The notes beneath the pieces were generated by a model, which saw nothing but the letters and a program-made list of their open reading frames with translations, searched no databases and was not told where the DNA came from. The position numbers were made by a program, and so were the translations under genes. A stretch of 30,939 nucleotides of DNA, from contig CALCTW010000023.1 of NCBI GenBank assembly GCA_937907055.1, positions 1-30,939 of the forward strand, read 5' to 3'. This DNA comes from an uncultured Clostridia bacterium. GTDB taxonomy: Bacteria > Bacillota > Clostridia > Christensenellales > Aristaeellaceae. This document shows, in pieces, positions 7,799 through 15,682 of the stretch (its first letter is position 1; every line of letters begins with the position of its first letter).

Positions 7799-8617
7799 TT
7801 AGCCGATCACAGCACCATCTGTCATCGAAAGAGAGATGCGCCTTCTGAAAAACAGGAATAACAGCGCGACCGGCAGCACGGAGACTGTGACACCGGCAAG
7901 CACGAGGGGATAATCCATCTGTTCCGGATCACTGATCATGCTGATCCCGACGGCGACCGTGCGCATGGTATCTTTATTGGTGACCATGAGCGGCCAGAGG
8001 TAGTTGTTCCAGCTGTTGATCAGGGTCTGGAGGAAGAGGATAACGAGGACCGGGCGGATCAGAGGGAGGAGGATCCTGACGATAAAGTGCAGATCGCCGC
8101 ATCCATCGACCCTGGCCGCTTCGTAAAGCGGACGCGGCATTGTGCGGATGGATTGACGGAGCATGAAGACCGTTGCGGCACCCATAAAGGCGGTGATGCC
8201 CATGCCGAGGTAGGAATCCGTCAGGTTGAGCGCGGTGACGGTGCGGTAGTTGGTGATCAGCAGCGTATCCGGCGGGAGCATCATGGTGCCCATGACAAGC
8301 AGGAAAAGGAATGTTTTGCCCTTGAAATCATACATGGCAAAGGCCCAGGCTGCCGGTACGGAGAGGAGTATGCGCGCGATACCGGTGAGAAGCGCGACGA
8401 TGACGGAGTTGATCAGATAACGTCCCATCGGAAGCTGGGAGAAGAGGCGCGAAAAGGTCTCGGTATTTGAGAAGGAGGCCGGGAAGAAACGGCCGCCCGC
8501 GAACTCCGGCGCGGTTTTGAAGGCACCGGAAACCGCATAAAGAAGAGGAAGGCAGATAACAAGAGAAAGCACGAATACGAAGAGACCCTGAAGCAGGGGG
8601 AGGAGCTTTTTGATCAT
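7799..8617 (-). CDS. ABC transporter permease (MalG/UgpE type)
   Basis: This 272-residue permease has about six transmembrane helices. It carries the conserved cytoplasmic EAA loop, YEAARVDGCGDLHFIVRILLP, that docks on the ATPase, and the typical GAFKTAPEF segment after helix 1. The ATG at 8617 overlaps the stop of the upstream permease (ATGA), so the two are translationally coupled; an in-frame extension toward 9022 runs through the neighbouring permease and is not real. It forms the membrane channel with the 8614-9471 product. No ATPase is encoded in the operon, so it probably borrows a shared MsmK-type ATPase from elsewhere, as many CUT1 systems do. Confidence 0.9.
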   Translation of the reverse strand: MIKKLLPLLQGLFVFVLSLVICLPLLYAVSGAFKTAPEFAGGRFFPASFSNTETFSRLFSQLPMGRYLINSVIVALLTGIARILLSVPAAWAFAMYDFKGKTFLFLLVMGTMMLPPDTLLITNYRTVTALNLTDSYLGMGITAFMGAATVFMLRQSIRTMPRPLYEAARVDGCGDLHFIVRILLPLIRPVLVILFLQTLINSWNNYLWPLMVTNKDTMRTVAVGISMISDPEQMDYPLVLAGVTVSVLPVALLFLFFRRRISLSMTDGAVIG

Positions 8618-9471
8618 TGCTCGTTCCTCCTTTGCTCCGCGTACAGGCCGAGCGCGGTGAAGGCGATGGCAATCAGGAACGTGATGACAGCAATACAGGC
8701 GGCAGTGGAATAATCTGAAGATGAATAGCCTGAATTGTACATCATGGAGAGCAGCGTGGCGGATGCGCGGGCAGCGCTGCCGCGGATAATGATGAGGATG
8801 GGCCCGGCGGTCATGAGGCAGAGAACGGTATTGGTGCAGATGACATAGAGCAGGGTGGGGAAGATCTGCGGAATGTGGATGTGTATGAGAATACGGAAGG
8901 CAGAGGCCCCGTCGACCTTCGCGGCTTCTGTGACGGGACGCGGGATCGAACGGAAGGCGGCCAGAAACAGCAGAAAGTTGAAGCCGATGCCCTGCCAGAT
9001 ATTGATGAGAAGGACGCCCCACAAGGCGATCTTACGATCCTGGAACCAGCCGAGCGAAAGCTGAAGGGCTTTATTGACCCAGCCGGCGGAGGGGTTGAGA
9101 AGTACGGAGAAAATGAGACTGACAGCAGACATGGACACAGCCATGGGGATCGCGATGAGGGTCTCGTTGACAGGGGAAAGCGGGTTTCTTCGCGTGCAGA
9201 GCGCGGCCAGCAGCATGGTGATGATGACGGTCAGGGGGACATTGACCGCGGTCAGAACCAGGGTATTGGAAAGGGCTGTGCCGAAATCGCGACGCCCGAA
9301 GAGATATTGGAAGTTTTCAAACCCGGCAAAGGAAAGGATCTGCCCCCGGCTGTTGACCACGGAGAAAGCGTGGGTCAGCGTGCGGGCAAAGGGATAGTAG
9401 GTAAAGAGAACGGCGAAAAGCAGGACAGGCAGAATATACAGATAAGGCTTAACTTTCCGGACGGCTTTCAT
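8614..9471 (-). CDS. ABC transporter permease (MalF/UgpA type), first gene of the FMN-riboswitch operon
   Basis: This 285-residue permease has about six membrane helices. The opening LYILPVLLFAVLFTYYPFARTL is typical of the first helix of UgpA/MsmF permeases, and the EAA loop reads TEAAKVDGASAFRIL followed by IHIPQIFPTL. It pairs with the next permease as a heterodimer. It is the first gene after a complete FMN riboswitch and a terminator-like hairpin at 9500-9527, so its expression should fall when FMN is abundant. The start ATG follows AGGAGGACAGAGC. Families with this architecture mostly import oligosaccharides; a flavin substrate is inferred from the riboswitch alone. Confidence 0.9.
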   Translation of the reverse strand: MKAVRKVKPYLYILPVLLFAVLFTYYPFARTLTHAFSVVNSRGQILSFAGFENFQYLFGRRDFGTALSNTLVLTAVNVPLTVIITMLLAALCTRRNPLSPVNETLIAIPMAVSMSAVSLIFSVLLNPSAGWVNKALQLSLGWFQDRKIALWGVLLINIWQGIGFNFLLFLAAFRSIPRPVTEAAKVDGASAFRILIHIHIPQIFPTLLYVICTNTVLCLMTAGPILIIIRGSAARASATLLSMMYNSGYSSSDYSTAACIAVITFLIAIAFTALGLYAEQRRNEQ

Positions 9472-9499
9472 GCTCTGTCCTCCTTTCTTGCAATAGAAA

Positions 9500-9527
9500 A
9501 TGGGCCCCGGAACATATCAGGGCCCAT
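9500..9527 (-). terminator. Terminator-like hairpin in the FMN riboswitch expression platform
   Basis: On the minus strand ATGGGCCC (9527-9520) pairs with GGGCCCAT (9507-9500), followed by a T-rich stretch. It stands between the aptamer and the first permease, where a ligand-controlled terminator is expected. The hairpin ends about 10 bases before the ribosome site. Confidence 0.75.
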
Positions 9528-9550
9528 GAAAAACAAAAGAGGTGACAAAA

Positions 9551-9654
9551 CTTCTTTCATCCAGACTGTACTGTCGGCTTTGGAATTACACCAAATCAGC
9601 CTTTCGGCTCGCGGGCTATACCGCCGGTCGGGAATCGCACCCTGCCCTGAAGAT
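9551..9654 (-). ncRNA. FMN riboswitch (RFN element)
   Basis: On the minus strand the segment shows the conserved RFN blocks in order: AGGGCAGGGTGCGATTCCCG, then ACCGGCGGTATAGCCCGCGA, a GAGCCGAAAGGCTGATTTGG arm, TAATTCCAAAGCCGACAGT, and GTCTGGATGAAAGAAG. A CTTC/GAAG P1 closes the six-helix junction. The element is known to bind FMN and switch off flavin synthesis or transport genes. It has its own promoter just upstream and a terminator-like hairpin downstream. The only genes it can control are two CUT1-type ABC permeases and a binding protein; no rib biosynthesis gene or RibU follows. Confidence 0.97.
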
Positions 9655-9677
9655 GTCCGTGTTCAATTTTCGCAATG

Positions 9678-9706
9678 AGTATAACACCGGAAAAGGAAAA
9701 AAGCAA
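9678..9706 (-). promoter_or_regulatory. Promoter of the FMN-riboswitch operon
   Basis: On the minus strand TTGCTT (9706-9701), a 17-base spacer, TATACT (9683-9678) with a TGn extension. The predicted transcript start near 9671 is about 17 bases ahead of the aptamer. Confidence 0.8.
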
Positions 9707-9719
9707 GATTCACACGCAA

Positions 9720-9746
9720 AAACAGCCGTACAAAAACTGTACGGCC
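9720..9746 (-). terminator. Terminator after the DegV gene
   Basis: A stem GCCGTAC (9745-9739) / GTACGGC (9731-9725) on the minus strand, followed by a T-rich run. It separates the DegV transcript from the riboswitch operon. Confidence 0.85.
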
Positions 9747-9755
9747 GGTGGGAAA

Positions 9756-10619
9756 TTAACGGGTCTCGCCCCAGAAGAACAGACCCAGCATGCCGGGGCC
9801 GACATGGCCGCCGCTGAAGGGTTCGTGGGGGAGAATGAGGATCTGCCGGGGCTCTCCGATGGCGCGGATCATGCCGGCGAGCGTTTCGGCATCGGCAAGG
9901 CAATCACCATGAGAGATGGCGACGATGTGATCGGAGATATCAACAGCCTTTTCTTTGAATTTAGCCGCAAGCATCATCAAACTCTTTTTACGGCCGCGGC
10001 ACTTGCCGCAGTTGACAATTTTGGCATCCATGCTGCCGAAAAGAATGGGCTTGATATCCAGCACACCGGCGGCAACGGCAACAGCCTTGCTCACACGTCC
10101 GGTGCGGACGAGATTCATGAGATTGTCAACTGTGAAGTAGCTGCAATAGTGCTGAACTTCACTTTCCATGATATCGGCGGCTTCGGCGGCTTCCTTACCC
10201 TGCTGAAGCAGCTCAGCCGCGCGTATGACCTGAAGACCGGAACCCATGCCGCAGGTCCTGCTGTCGATGATGCGGATGACACGATCCGGGAACTCCTCAC
10301 GAAGCTCCTCAGCAGCAAGATTGGCAGCCTGACAGGTGCCGCTGATGCCACTGGCCATGGAGATATAGATGACATCAAACCCTTCGCGGAGAACGGGGGC
10401 GAAGTGGGATTTGAATTCTTCCGTGTTGATCAGACTGGTCTTATATTGCTTGCCGGCACGGATGGAATCGTAGAAGGACTTGAAATCAAAATCCTCCAGA
10501 ACACCGTTATAAACGTATTCGTTGGTATCGTCACGATAGTTACAGGGGAGCAGGGTGACATTTTTGAGGTATTCGCCGCTCAGATTGGCGGTGCCGTCTG
10601 AAAAAATCTTGAAGGGCAT
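9756..10619 (-). CDS. DegV family protein (fatty-acid-binding)
   Basis: This 287-residue cytoplasmic protein has the DegV layout: an N-terminal FKIFSDGTANLS, a TSLINTEEFKSHF segment (the usual TSQP position), IYISMASGISGTCQAA, IIDSRTCGMGSG, a VDNLMNLVRTGRVS stretch, and the C-terminal GHVGPGMLGLFFWG. DegV proteins bind fatty acids; in Firmicutes FakB members supply fatty acids to the kinase FakA. No FakA is next to it. The ATG at 10619 is chosen for the AAAGGAG site a few bases upstream; an in-frame ATG at 10646 lies inside the leader. The gene has its own consensus promoter and terminator, so it is a single-gene transcript. Confidence 0.9.
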   Translation of the reverse strand: MPFKIFSDGTANLSGEYLKNVTLLPCNYRDDTNEYVYNGVLEDFDFKSFYDSIRAGKQYKTSLINTEEFKSHFAPVLREGFDVIYISMASGISGTCQAANLAAEELREEFPDRVIRIIDSRTCGMGSGLQVIRAAELLQQGKEAAEAADIMESEVQHYCSYFTVDNLMNLVRTGRVSKAVAVAAGVLDIKPILFGSMDAKIVNCGKCRGRKKSLMMLAAKFKEKAVDISDHIVAISHGDCLADAETLAGMIRAIGEPRQILILPHEPFSGGHVGPGMLGLFFWGETR

Positions 10620-10676
10620 TCTTAACTCCTTTTTTGCGGAGAACATTGATATAGCAGGATCAGCTGCTTATAAAGT

Positions 10677-10704
10677 ATTATAACACCGTAAAAATGAATG
10701 TCAA
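10677..10704 (-). promoter_or_regulatory. Consensus promoter of the DegV gene
   Basis: On the minus strand TTGACA (10704-10699), a 16-base spacer, TATAAT (10682-10677) with a TGn extension. It lies about 58 bases before the start codon. Confidence 0.88.
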
Positions 10705-10747
10705 GCAAGGGAGAATGACCGGATGCTCCGCGGGAGCCGTCAGGGCA

Positions 10748-10903
10748 TCAGGAAACTTTGCTCTGATTTTTCGCGCATGGTTTATTGCAGCCGGAACAGC
10801 CGCAGCCGCATCCGCCGCTCTTTTTGCGCCTGACAGCGAAGTAGAAAGCCGTGCCGAGCATGAGCGCGATGAGGATGATCAGGATGATATCAACGGTATT
10901 CAT
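10748..10903 (-). CDS. FeoB-associated Cys-rich membrane protein
   Basis: This 51-residue protein has one membrane helix (VDIILIILIALMLGTAFYF), a basic VRRKK stop-transfer segment and a Cys-rich tail, GGCGCGCSGCNKPC. This is the layout of small FeoB-associated proteins, thought to assist the ferrous-iron channel, possibly in the role that FeoC has in proteobacteria. The start ATG overlaps the FeoAB stop (TAATG), so translation is coupled to FeoAB. The five Cys residues within about 12 positions could bind iron or another metal; this is inference from composition. A longer in-frame extension into FeoAB is not supported, because GGAGG sits right before this ATG. Confidence 0.9.
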   Translation of the reverse strand: MNTVDIILIILIALMLGTAFYFAVRRKKSGGCGCGCSGCNKPCAKNQSKVS

Positions 10904-13242
10904 TACGCGCCTCCTAGAAGCAGGCCGATCAGGCGGACAAGGATGGCAAAGACCCAGGCGATGATACACTGGCCGAGGACGACCCCGATCGCCCAGCGCG
11001 CGCCAAGTTCACGCTTGACGGAAGCAATGGCGGCAACACAGGGCGTGTAAAGCAGACTGAAGACCAGCAGCACGAGTGCGGAAAGGGACGTGAGCGCGGT
11101 GCCGATGCCCTCGTTGAACAGGATGCCCATGGAGGAGACGACGCTCTCCTTGGCAATAAAGCCGGAAACCAGAGAGGTGCAGATCCGCCAGTCGCCAAGG
11201 CCGAGAGGATGAAAAATCGGAACGAGCACGGAGGCAATATGCGCCATGAGACTGTCGCTCTGATCCGTGACCAGATTGAACTTGATGTCGAAGCTTTGGA
11301 GGAACCACACGATGACAGTGGCGATCAGGATGACTGTAAAGGCCTTCTGAAGGAAATCACGGGCTTTTTCCCAAAGGAGATGGACGACGCTCTTGGGCGT
11401 GGGAATACGGTAATTGGGAAGCTCCATGACGAAAGGAACGGCTTCACCCTTGAAGAGGGTTTTTCGGTAGAGCAGGGCGCAGAGGATGCCCGCCAGAATG
11501 CCGAAAAGGTATAGACCGCTCATGACAAGCGCGGCGTGACCGGGGAAGAATGCCTGCGCGAAAAACGCGTAGATGGGCATCTTGGCGGAGCAGCTCATAA
11601 AGGGGGTGAGCAGGATGGTCATTTTACGGTCGCGCTCACTGGGCAGTGTGCGGGTGGACATGACCGCCGGAACACTGCAGCCGAAGCCGATCAGCAGAGG
11701 AACGATGCTGCGCCCGGAAAGACCGATCTTTCGGAGAAGTTTATCCATAAAGAAGGCAACACGGGCAATATAGCCGCTGTCTTCCATGAGAGACAGGAAG
11801 AAGAAGAGAACAACGATGATGGGCAGGAAGCTGAGCACACTGCCGACACCTTCAAAAATGCCGTCAATGATCAGGCTGTGGATGACCTCGTTTACATTGG
11901 CTGAGGTCAGCGCGCTGTCGATCAGCCCGGTCAGTGCTTCGATCCCCTGCGCCAGAAGATCCTGCAGGAAGGCGCCGATGACATTGAAGGTAAGGAAAAA
12001 GACCGTGAGCATGATCAGGATGAACATGGGGATCGCGGTGTATTTACCGGTCAGGACACGGTCGATCTTTTCGGAACGCAGACGTTCCTTGCTCTGACGG
12101 GGCTTGGTGACGGCAGCGTCACAGACACGGTTGATGAAACGGAAACGATAATCGGCGATGGCCGCGCTGCGGTCCAGATTGCTCTCCTTTTCCATCTGGA
12201 GGACCAGATGCTCCACCGTTTCCTTTTCATTTTCATCCAGTTTCAGCGCTTCAATGATCAGATGATCGCCCTCGATCATCTTGGAGGCGGCAAAGCGAAG
12301 CGGGATCCCGGCTTTTTCTGCATGATCCTCGATCAGATGCTCGACCGCGTGCAGACAGCGATGGATCGCGCCGTCGTTGTCTTCATCCGCGCACAGATCC
12401 TGCTCCACAGGACGCTCCTGATAATGCGCAATGTGAATGGCATGGCGCACCAGCTCGTGGACACCCTCATTCTTGGCCGCGCTGATCGGAACGACCGGCA
12501 CACCCAGCATGCTTTCCATGCGGTTGATATCGATGGAACCGCCGTTGCCGGTCATTTCATCCATCATATTGAGCGCGACGACCATGGGGATATTCATTTC
12601 GAGCAGCTGCATCGTAAGATAAAGATTGCGTTCGATATTCGTGGCATCCACGATATTGATGATGGCCTTGGGCTTTTCATCCAGAACAAAGTTGCGGCTG
12701 ACGATCTCCTCACCGGTGTAGGGGCTCATGGAATAGATACCGGGGAGGTCTGTCACAGAGGTCTTCGGGTGGCCTTTGATCGGGCCGTCCTTGCGGTCAA
12801 CAGTGACACCGGGGAAGTTGCCGACATGCTGGTTAGAGCCGGTCAACTGGTTGAACAGGGTGGTCTTTCCGCAGTTCTGATTTCCGACCAGCGCGTAGGT
12901 GAGAACTGTATCGTCAGGGAGAGGGGTCTCTGTATTGTGATTGTGATATTTGCCGCCTTCGCCCAAGCCGGGATGGGCGGTTTTTTTATGGGGCGCGCGG
13001 TTGGCTGCAAGCTTTTCCGGTGCCGGGGCGATGCCGATATGCGCGGCATCGGCAAGGCGTAATGTGAGCTCATAGCCGTGGATCTTCAGCTCCACCGGGT
13101 CACCCATCGGAGCATATTTCACCACCGTCACTTCCGCGCCGGGGATCATGCCCATATCCAGAAAATGCTGACGAAGCGCGCCCTCGCCGCCGACGGAGGT
13201 GATCACGGCAGTCTTACCGACAGCCAGTTCGTTCAATGTCAT
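10903..13242 (-). CDS. feoB: FeoA-FeoB fusion, ferrous iron transporter
   Basis: This 779-residue protein imports Fe2+ across the cytoplasmic membrane. Residues 1-75 are a FeoA SH3-like domain (MTLNELAVGKTAVI, then HFLDMGMIPGAEVTVV). A linker rich in His, Lys and Gly (about 76-115) follows. The G domain has G1 GNQNCGKT at 120-127, G2 GNFPGVT at 141-147, G3 DLPG at 165-168 and G4 NMMD at 225-228. The C-terminal membrane part includes two Gate-like segments, GFGCSVPAVMSTRTL and YTPCVAAIASVKREL. The ATG at 13242 follows AGAGG; an in-frame start at 13263 is less likely. FeoA and FeoB are usually separate genes; fusions are known in some anaerobes. The small Cys-rich partner gene overlaps its stop. 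Confidence 0.96.
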   Translation of the reverse strand: MTLNELAVGKTAVITSVGGEGALRQHFLDMGMIPGAEVTVVKYAPMGDPVELKIHGYELTLRLADAAHIGIAPAPEKLAANRAPHKKTAHPGLGEGGKYHNHNTETPLPDDTVLTYALVGNQNCGKTTLFNQLTGSNQHVGNFPGVTVDRKDGPIKGHPKTSVTDLPGIYSMSPYTGEEIVSRNFVLDEKPKAIINIVDATNIERNLYLTMQLLEMNIPMVVALNMMDEMTGNGGSIDINRMESMLGVPVVPISAAKNEGVHELVRHAIHIAHYQERPVEQDLCADEDNDGAIHRCLHAVEHLIEDHAEKAGIPLRFAASKMIEGDHLIIEALKLDENEKETVEHLVLQMEKESNLDRSAAIADYRFRFINRVCDAAVTKPRQSKERLRSEKIDRVLTGKYTAIPMFILIMLTVFFLTFNVIGAFLQDLLAQGIEALTGLIDSALTSANVNEVIHSLIIDGIFEGVGSVLSFLPIIVVLFFFLSLMEDSGYIARVAFFMDKLLRKIGLSGRSIVPLLIGFGCSVPAVMSTRTLPSERDRKMTILLTPFMSCSAKMPIYAFFAQAFFPGHAALVMSGLYLFGILAGILCALLYRKTLFKGEAVPFVMELPNYRIPTPKSVVHLLWEKARDFLQKAFTVILIATVIVWFLQSFDIKFNLVTDQSDSLMAHIASVLVPIFHPLGLGDWRICTSLVSGFIAKESVVSSMGILFNEGIGTALTSLSALVLLVFSLLYTPCVAAIASVKRELGARWAIGVVLGQCIIAWVFAILVRLIGLLLGGA

Positions 13243-13275
13243 ACAGGAACCTCTTTCCGACAAAAGTCTGAGTTA

Positions 13276-13304
13276 ATTATAGACAACTGCCGATTTGATG
13301 TCAA
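13276..13304 (-). promoter_or_regulatory. Consensus promoter of the feo operon
   Basis: On the minus strand TTGACA (13304-13299), a 17-base spacer, TATAAT (13281-13276), about 34 bases before the ATG. I could not identify a convincing Fur or DtxR/IdeR box next to it. Confidence 0.88.
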
Positions 13305-13381
13305 TGGAATGACTGGGCTCTATCCTTGTATTTGTAAACATCCGCGGTGAATGGGGAATGGGGGAAAAGGATAACGGCGAT

Positions 13382-13414
13382 AAAAAACTCCGCACCCGCG
13401 AAGCGGGTACGGAG
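13382..13414 (-). terminator. Terminator of the CUT2 sugar-transport operon
   Basis: On the minus strand CTCCGTACCCGC and GCGGGTGCGGAG form a stem with one mismatch around a short TTC loop, followed by a T-run. It lies 37 bases after the stop of the last permease and just before the feo promoter. Confidence 0.9.
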
Positions 13415-13451
13415 AATGCGTGATGATACCGGGGATCCGGAGAAGCGATTG

Positions 13452-14564
13452 TTATTTCAGTGCCTGCTCCGGCGTTTCTTTCTTCTTGCCCTTACCGCGC
13501 ACCAGAACGATGACGCTCTGCAGCACGATGAAGAAGCAAAGCATGAAGCCGTTGAAAATGGTCTGCCAGTAGGAGCCCATGTTGGTGAGGCCGGAGTAGG
13601 TGACGATCTTTTCGATGATGCCCATGATGAGAACACCGAAGAAGGAACCGACCACGTTGCCGACGCCGCCGCTCAGCATGGTACCACCGATGATGGCGGA
13701 GGCAATGGCCTTCATTTCCATACCGGTCTGCAAGGTGTCCTTGCCCTTACCGACGTGCCACAGATACACGAACGCGGCAACACCGGCCAGTACGCCGCTG
13801 ATCACATAAGCGAGGAACTTGGTGCGCTGCACGTTGCAGCCCAGCATCATGGCGCTCTGCTGATTACCGCCGACCGCGTAAAGCTTGCGGCCGAACTTGG
13901 TATATTTGAGCATGAGGGCGACCAGAATGAGCAGCAGGATGGCGATGACAACACCCCATTCAACTTCGACAGCGTTTACCAGCGTTTTGTTCCTCTTGAT
14001 CGTCGTATCCACCAGGAAGGGGATCGTGATCTTGCTGTTCATCAGATCCGCAAACGCGGGCGCGTTGGCCGGGATGATGCTGGCACCGGAGGAATTGATG
14101 ATGGAGGCCATACCGCGTCCGAAGAACATGCCGGCCATGGTGACGATGAAGGGCTGGATCTTGAGGTAAGCGACGAGATAGCCGTGTACCAGACCGAAGC
14201 CGAGACCGATGCCGAGACAGATGAGAATGGCCACACCGATGGAACCGCCGTTGTTCAGGTATTCAACACAGGCCATATCGGCAAACGCGACGACACCGGC
14301 GACGGAGATATCGATACCGCCGGTGATCATGACGATGGTCAGACCCAGGCTGACGATGATCAGCGCGGAATACTCGTTGAAGATATCGAAAAGGTTGCGC
14401 CACTTGAGGCTGCCGACATCATCCAGGAAACCCTTATCACCCAGGAAGAGGAGACCGCTTCCGTACAGGATGACGAAGAACGCGATGGCGATCAGGAACA
14501 GAAGGAGGGAATTGGAGATCTTTTCGCGGCGCGGCTTGATGCCGTGATTGACTGCAGTGCTCAT
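13452..14564 (-). CDS. yjfF: Sugar ABC transporter permease, YjfF-like (CUT2)
   Basis: This 370-residue membrane protein belongs to the CUT2 (RbsC/MglC/YjfF) permease group. Recognisable segments are SLGLTIVMITGGIDISVAG (the conserved helix with GGIDxSV), YLKIQPFIVTMAGMFFGRGM, YAVGGNQQSAMMLGCNVQ, and AIIGGTMLSGGVGNVVGSFFG. The LKIQPFIVTMAGMFF stretch is closest to YjfF of the galactofuranose importer, which is why I name it so. It forms a heterodimer with the preceding permease; the genes are two bases apart. The ATG at 14564 follows AAAGGAGG; the in-frame upstream codons to 14612 overlap the other permease and are rejected. Confidence 0.85.
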   Translation of the reverse strand: MSTAVNHGIKPRREKISNSLLLFLIAIAFFVILYGSGLLFLGDKGFLDDVGSLKWRNLFDIFNEYSALIIVSLGLTIVMITGGIDISVAGVVAFADMACVEYLNNGGSIGVAILICLGIGLGFGLVHGYLVAYLKIQPFIVTMAGMFFGRGMASIINSSGASIIPANAPAFADLMNSKITIPFLVDTTIKRNKTLVNAVEVEWGVVIAILLLILVALMLKYTKFGRKLYAVGGNQQSAMMLGCNVQRTKFLAYVISGVLAGVAAFVYLWHVGKGKDTLQTGMEMKAIASAIIGGTMLSGGVGNVVGSFFGVLIMGIIEKIVTYSGLTNMGSYWQTIFNGFMLCFFIVLQSVIVLVRGKGKKKETPEQALK

Positions 14565-14566
14565 AC

Positions 14567-15682
14567 TTAACCCTCCTTTACTGCGACAGTCGCGGGACGC
14601 TTGGAGAACCATTTACCGATGCTGCCGTTCCTGGAGAAGGCAGTCTTCACAACATCGGAGCTGATCACGACCAGAATGATGATGACAACAGCCTGATAGG
14701 CCTTGATATTCTGGATATTGATCTCCATGCAGTAAAGGGTACGGGTCAGGAGCTTATAAGCATAGGCGCCCATGATAGAACCGGAAAGCTTGAACTTGCC
14801 GCCGCCCAGCGCGTTGCCGCCGATGGCGACCGCGAGGATGGCTTCCATTTCGATGTTCTGCATCAGCGTGCCGTAGCTGACTTTCTGCACTTCCAGCAGA
14901 CGGGTCTCACTGATGATACCGCCGATCGCGCAGCAGAAACCGAGCAGCGCGAAGCAGATGAGCTTGACCGCGGTAGCATTGATACCGTTCAGACGGGCAG
15001 CCGCCTGATTGATACCGACAGACTGCGCGTAGAGACGCAGGGACGTGAAGCGGAAGATCAGGAAGAAGATGACACCCATTAGCAGGGTGATCAGAATGGG
15101 GGTGGGGATGGGGCAACCGGGGATGACGTTGGCAATGACACTTGTCAGGTCATTGCTGGGGACGATCAGGTTGGCCTGTCCGCCGATCCAGTAGGCCACG
15201 TCGCGTCCGCAGGTGAAGAGGATCAGTGTGGCGATCATCGGCTGGATCTTGAACATGGATACCAATGTGCCGTTGAAAAGGCCGAAGAGAACAGAAACGA
15301 TGACGGCCAGCAGGATCGCCAGCAGAATGCCGGGGATGGCCACAGGGGTCTCGGAGTAGAGACCGATCAGAACTTTGGTAAAGACGGTAGCGGAGATAAC
15401 ACCGATGGCGCCGACGGAGATGTCCTGTCCGCCGCAGGCGGAGGTGACAAGTGTCATGCCGATGGCGAGCAGCACCAGTTCGGTCGCGTTGTCGATGACC
15501 TCGATGATATTGCCGGCCAGTTTGGGTGAACCGCCCATGGATTCGACAATGGTGATGTTGTAGAAGGAAGGATCACGGATCAGGTTGAAGATCAGCAAGC
15601 CGAGAATCGCGCAGATGGCGATCAGCAACTGAGAATTCTGCCTGAAAATGTTTTTCATTCTGCTTCCGGTAGACATACTCAT
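14567..15682 (-). CDS. Sugar ABC transporter permease, YtfT-like (CUT2)
   Basis: This 371-residue permease is the partner of the next gene. It shows the CUT2 features LLAIGMTLVTSACGGQDISVG (the GGxDxSVG helix), FKIQPMIATLILFTCGRDVAYWI and AILAVAIGGNALGGG. An insert, ITIVESMGGSPKLAGNIIEVIDNATE, near the first helix fits the YtfT-like group. Its ATG overlaps the ATPase stop (ATGA) with AAGGAG about 12 bases upstream, so translation is coupled; ATG 15676 is a possible alternative start. Together with the ATPase and binding protein it should import a pentose or hexose, perhaps in the furanose form. Confidence 0.87.
   Translation of the reverse strand: MSMSTGSRMKNIFRQNSQLLIAICAILGLLIFNLIRDPSFYNITIVESMGGSPKLAGNIIEVIDNATELVLLAIGMTLVTSACGGQDISVGAIGVISATVFTKVLIGLYSETPVAIPGILLAILLAVIVSVLFGLFNGTLVSMFKIQPMIATLILFTCGRDVAYWIGGQANLIVPSNDLTSVIANVIPGCPIPTPILITLLMGVIFFLIFRFTSLRLYAQSVGINQAAARLNGINATAVKLICFALLGFCCAIGGIISETRLLEVQKVSYGTLMQNIEMEAILAVAIGGNALGGGKFKLSGSIMGAYAYKLLTRTLYCMEINIQNIKAYQAVVIIILVVISSDVVKTAFSRNGSIGKWFSKRPATVAVKEG

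Noticed and set aside
6445..7848. A 467-codon plus-strand frame opposite the binding-protein gene
   Set aside because: The minus-strand gene has a signal peptide, ribosome site and family motifs. The plus frame runs past the gene's own start and shows no domain.
8618..9022. Extension of the second permease (7799-8617) upstream to 9022
   Set aside because: It would lie entirely inside the first permease gene, and the translation there is not hydrophobic in the pattern of a permease. The ATGA overlap at 8614-8617 sets the start.
10720..10747. A hairpin GCTCC/GGAGC after the Cys-rich Feo peptide
   Set aside because: The stem is only 5 bp and no T-run follows on the minus strand, so it does not qualify as a terminator.
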